Assembly (NCBI GenBank): GCA_022865865.1
Contig: JALHTN010000268.1
Coordinates: 1-7,593 of the forward strand
Reading direction: 5' to 3'
DNA: 7,593 nt
DNA from: Anaerolineales bacterium
Lineage (GTDB): Bacteria > Chloroflexota > Anaerolineae > Anaerolineales > UBA4823
Shown: positions 6,406-7,593 of the stretch, one piece after another
Numbering within the stretch: the first letter of the stretch is position 1
Layout: every line of letters begins with the position of its first letter
The notes under the pieces: model-generated
What the model saw: only the letters and a program-made list of their open reading frames with translations
Told to the model about the DNA's origin: nothing
The model's database searches: none
Made by a program: the position numbers and the translations under genes

Positions 6406-6545
6406 GGGAGCTGTCTAAAAACCATAGAAATGTCATCCTGAACAATGTGAAGGATCTCAGAAATAGTCGATGAGACCCTTCCCCCCGGTCTGTCCGACCA
6501 GGGACAGGGCTTCGCTCAAGGGTGACAACCTTTTGGAACAGCCCC
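6406..6545. repeat. MITE-like intergenic inverted-repeat element
   Basis: Nested inverted repeats fill this 140-bp stretch. The outer arms GGGAGCTGT...AAAA (6406-6421) and TTTT...ACAGCCCC (6531-6545) pair at most positions. TGTCATCCT (6431-6439) matches AGGGTGACA (6519-6527) at 8 of 9. GAAGGATCTC (6449-6458) matches GAGACCCTTC (6472-6481) at 9 of 10. CTGTCC/GGACAG (6490-6507) is a further perfect stem. The TGTCATCCTGA...GAAGGATCTC core resembles the dispersed GTCATYCTGAGCGAAGCGAAG-type intergenic repeats of many bacterial genomes. There is no coding capacity and no clear target duplication. Copy number cannot be judged from one window. Confidence 0.65.
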
Positions 6546-6551
6546 TTTTTT
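6406..6551 (+). terminator. Possible intrinsic terminator of the TetR gene formed by the repeat element
   Basis: The outer arms of the element form a GC-closed stem (6406-6421 with 6531-6545), followed at once by six T residues (6546-6551) and a T-rich stretch. The stem starts 8 bases after the regulator stop codon. The enclosed 109 bases are themselves self-paired, which could bring the arms together. The long loop makes termination efficiency uncertain. Confidence 0.35.
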
Positions 6552-6623
6552 ATTTTAATAGAGGGGGCAATTCGCGGAAGCATTCTGGTGTGGATAAATA
6601 AATCATATAACCCCAATATTTTT

Positions 6624-6636
6624 GATTGATCCAATC
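6624..6636. repeat. Short inverted repeat upstream of the membrane-protein promoter
   Basis: GATTG (6624-6628) and CAATC (6632-6636) flank three bases, about 38 bp before the -35 of the next promoter. It could be an activator site, but repeats this short arise easily by chance. The rest of 6552-6670 shows no gene or clear signal. Confidence 0.2.
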
Positions 6637-6673
6637 GATTAAGGTATCGCATCCAGTGAATTCCCAATAGATA

Positions 6674-6702
6674 TTGACATGGGATAGTCAAAAAGAGATA
6701 CT
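6674..6702 (+). promoter_or_regulatory. Promoter of the downstream membrane-protein gene
   Basis: A perfect TTGACA -35 (6674-6679) is followed after 17 bases by GATACT (6697-6702), a 4-of-6 match to TATAAT. Transcription would start near 6709, about 70 nt before the ATG at 6781. A perfect TATAAT at 6702-6707 overlaps it but would sit 22 bases from the -35, too far for a standard promoter. The gene thus appears to have its own promoter, separate from the regulator. Confidence 0.55.
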
Positions 6703-6765
6703 ATAATTATCGTTGAATTAGATCAGGACGGATGGTAAATTAATAAGCACATCAGTTTTCGATCT

Positions 6766-6773
6766 AGGAAGAG
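6766..6773 (+). promoter_or_regulatory. Ribosome binding site of the membrane-protein gene
   Basis: AGGAAGAG ends 7 bases before the ATG at 6781 and supports that start. The sequence between the predicted transcript start and this site holds no other obvious signal. Confidence 0.55.
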
Positions 6774-6780
6774 TCATTAT

Positions 6781-7593
6781 ATGGACAATAAGAATCTGGA
6801 TACAACCAATCTACCCGTAAATTGTGATCTCAGGTTGTTATATGCCAGCTCGCTCGTGATCGCTCTGCTCATGATTATTGCGTCTGTCGTAGGTATCCTA
6901 TACCCGACCATAATCTACTCGCAGGAAGGGCTGCAGGAGGCATTCATTCCCAATGACGTGGTCAATCTCATCATTGGAGTGCCAATTCTGCTTGGTTCGC
7001 TGTGGTTAGCACACCGTGGCAAGCTGATTGGTCTGCTTTTCTGGCCGGGCGCGCTATTCTATGTGTTTTACACTTACGTCGTTTACCTGCTCAGCATGCC
7101 TCTTAACGCTGCTTTCCTGTTGGATCTAACGCTGGTTTCTTTGAGCGCGTATACCATGATCGGACTGGTGGCGTGTATCGATGGGAAGAGGGTGCAAGAT
7201 CAACTCGGCGGAGCAGTACCCGAGAGGGCCAGCGGGGTTATCCTGGCAGGTTTGGCTGTACTTTTCTTTATTCGGGCAGGCATGGTTATGTTCAATGCTA
7301 TCCTCAGCCAAACGCCGCTTACAGCAGCTGAAATTGCACTTAATGCGGCTGACTTCCTGATCGCTCCAGCCTGGGTGATTGGTGGAATAATGCTCTGGCA
7401 GCGGAAAGCCTTGGGTTACGTGACAGGTTTAGGATTGCTCTACCAGGCCAGCATGTTGTTCACCGGATTGATCTTTGTATTGATCCTTCAGCCGTTGATA
7501 ACACCCGCTCAATTTTTGCTTACCGATGTCCTGGTAGTATTTGTGATGGGCCTGGTGTGCTTCATCCCCTTCATCCTATTTGTACGTGGGGTG
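6781..7593 (+). CDS. Uncharacterised polytopic membrane protein (3' end beyond window)
   Basis: The frame is open for 271 codons from the ATG at 6781 to the window end with no stop, so the protein is incomplete. After a polar N-terminus (1-18) there are about eight hydrophobic segments: 21-45, 59-78, 81-104, 108-133, 152-175, 189-206, 211-237 and 246-268. Between the first and third lie motif-like stretches, PNDVVNLIIGVPILLGSLWL and HRGKLIGLLFWPGALFYV. They resemble sequence I have met in unnamed bacterial membrane proteins, but I cannot assign a function. No transporter, enzyme or sensor motif was recognised. Its own promoter and the repeat element separate it from the regulator, so a link to the pump is possible but unsupported. 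The coding call is strong: no stops, a ribosome site, and hydrophobic, well-patterned sequence. Confidence 0.85.
   Translation, partial: MDNKNLDTTNLPVNCDLRLLYASSLVIALLMIIASVVGILYPTIIYSQEGLQEAFIPNDVVNLIIGVPILLGSLWLAHRGKLIGLLFWPGALFYVFYTYVVYLLSMPLNAAFLLDLTLVSLSAYTMIGLVACIDGKRVQDQLGGAVPERASGVILAGLAVLFFIRAGMVMFNAILSQTPLTAAEIALNAADFLIAPAWVIGGIMLWQRKALGYVTGLGLLYQASMLFTGLIFVLILQPLITPAQFLLTDVLVVFVMGLVCFIPFILFVRGV

Noticed and set aside
6398..6691. 97-codon minus-strand open frame between the regulator and the membrane protein
   Set aside because: It runs through the non-coding inverted-repeat element and the promoter region, with no recognisable protein pattern.
6674..6707. TTGACA paired with the perfect TATAAT at 6702
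   Set aside because: The spacer would be 22 bases; GATACT at 17-bp spacing is a better partner for this -35.
1..7593. CRISPR array, tRNA, rRNA or transposase gene
   Set aside because: No regularly spaced direct repeats, no cloverleaf or rRNA-like stretch and no transposase motif were seen on either strand.

Overview
The window carries a complete regulatory and transport module, cut at both ends. On the minus strand, read right to left, four genes lie in one apparent operon: an ABC ATPase (4627-5409), a second ABC ATPase with an extra C-terminal domain (3477-4625), a large FtsX-type permease (1059-3473), and a lipoprotein membrane-fusion adaptor whose 3' end lies beyond base 1 (1-990). On the plus strand a TetR-family regulator (5750-6397) diverges from the operon. 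Beyond it lie an intergenic inverted-repeat element (6406-6545) and the start of an uncharacterised multi-pass membrane protein (6781 to the window end). The first and last genes are open at the edges, so their lengths are minima.

The ATPases, permease and adaptor look like an exporter of the MacAB/YknXYZ type. The permease holds two FtsX halves in one chain and has no nucleotide-binding domain of its own. The two separate ATPases are therefore most simply read as a heterodimer docking on one pseudo-symmetric permease. They are not equivalent: the second has an altered residue just after the ABC signature and a tail of about 140 residues, most of which resembles a degenerate cyclic-nucleotide-binding (Crp/cNBD) beta-roll. 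That fusion is the most unusual feature here.

The 5410-5749 gap is a compact control region. On the minus strand there is an exact TTGACA-N17-TATAAT promoter for the pump operon. On the plus strand an extended -10 (TGTTATAAT) faces it, and the two predicted start sites nearly coincide. A 26-bp imperfect inverted repeat (5499-5524) covers the plus -10 and both start sites, so one bound TetR dimer could repress regulator and pump together. The inducer and the exported substrate cannot be read from the sequence.

Organism: GC content is near half, and codon use looks uniform across the genes by eye. A lipoprotein HlyD-like adaptor with a long alanine-rich coiled coil, a double-FtsX permease, paired ATPases, a divergent TetR and a GTCATCCTGA-type intergenic repeat are together reminiscent of Chloroflexota (Anaerolineae). 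This is an inference from general resemblance; no rRNA or marker gene is present. No tRNA, rRNA, CRISPR array or transposase gene was seen.
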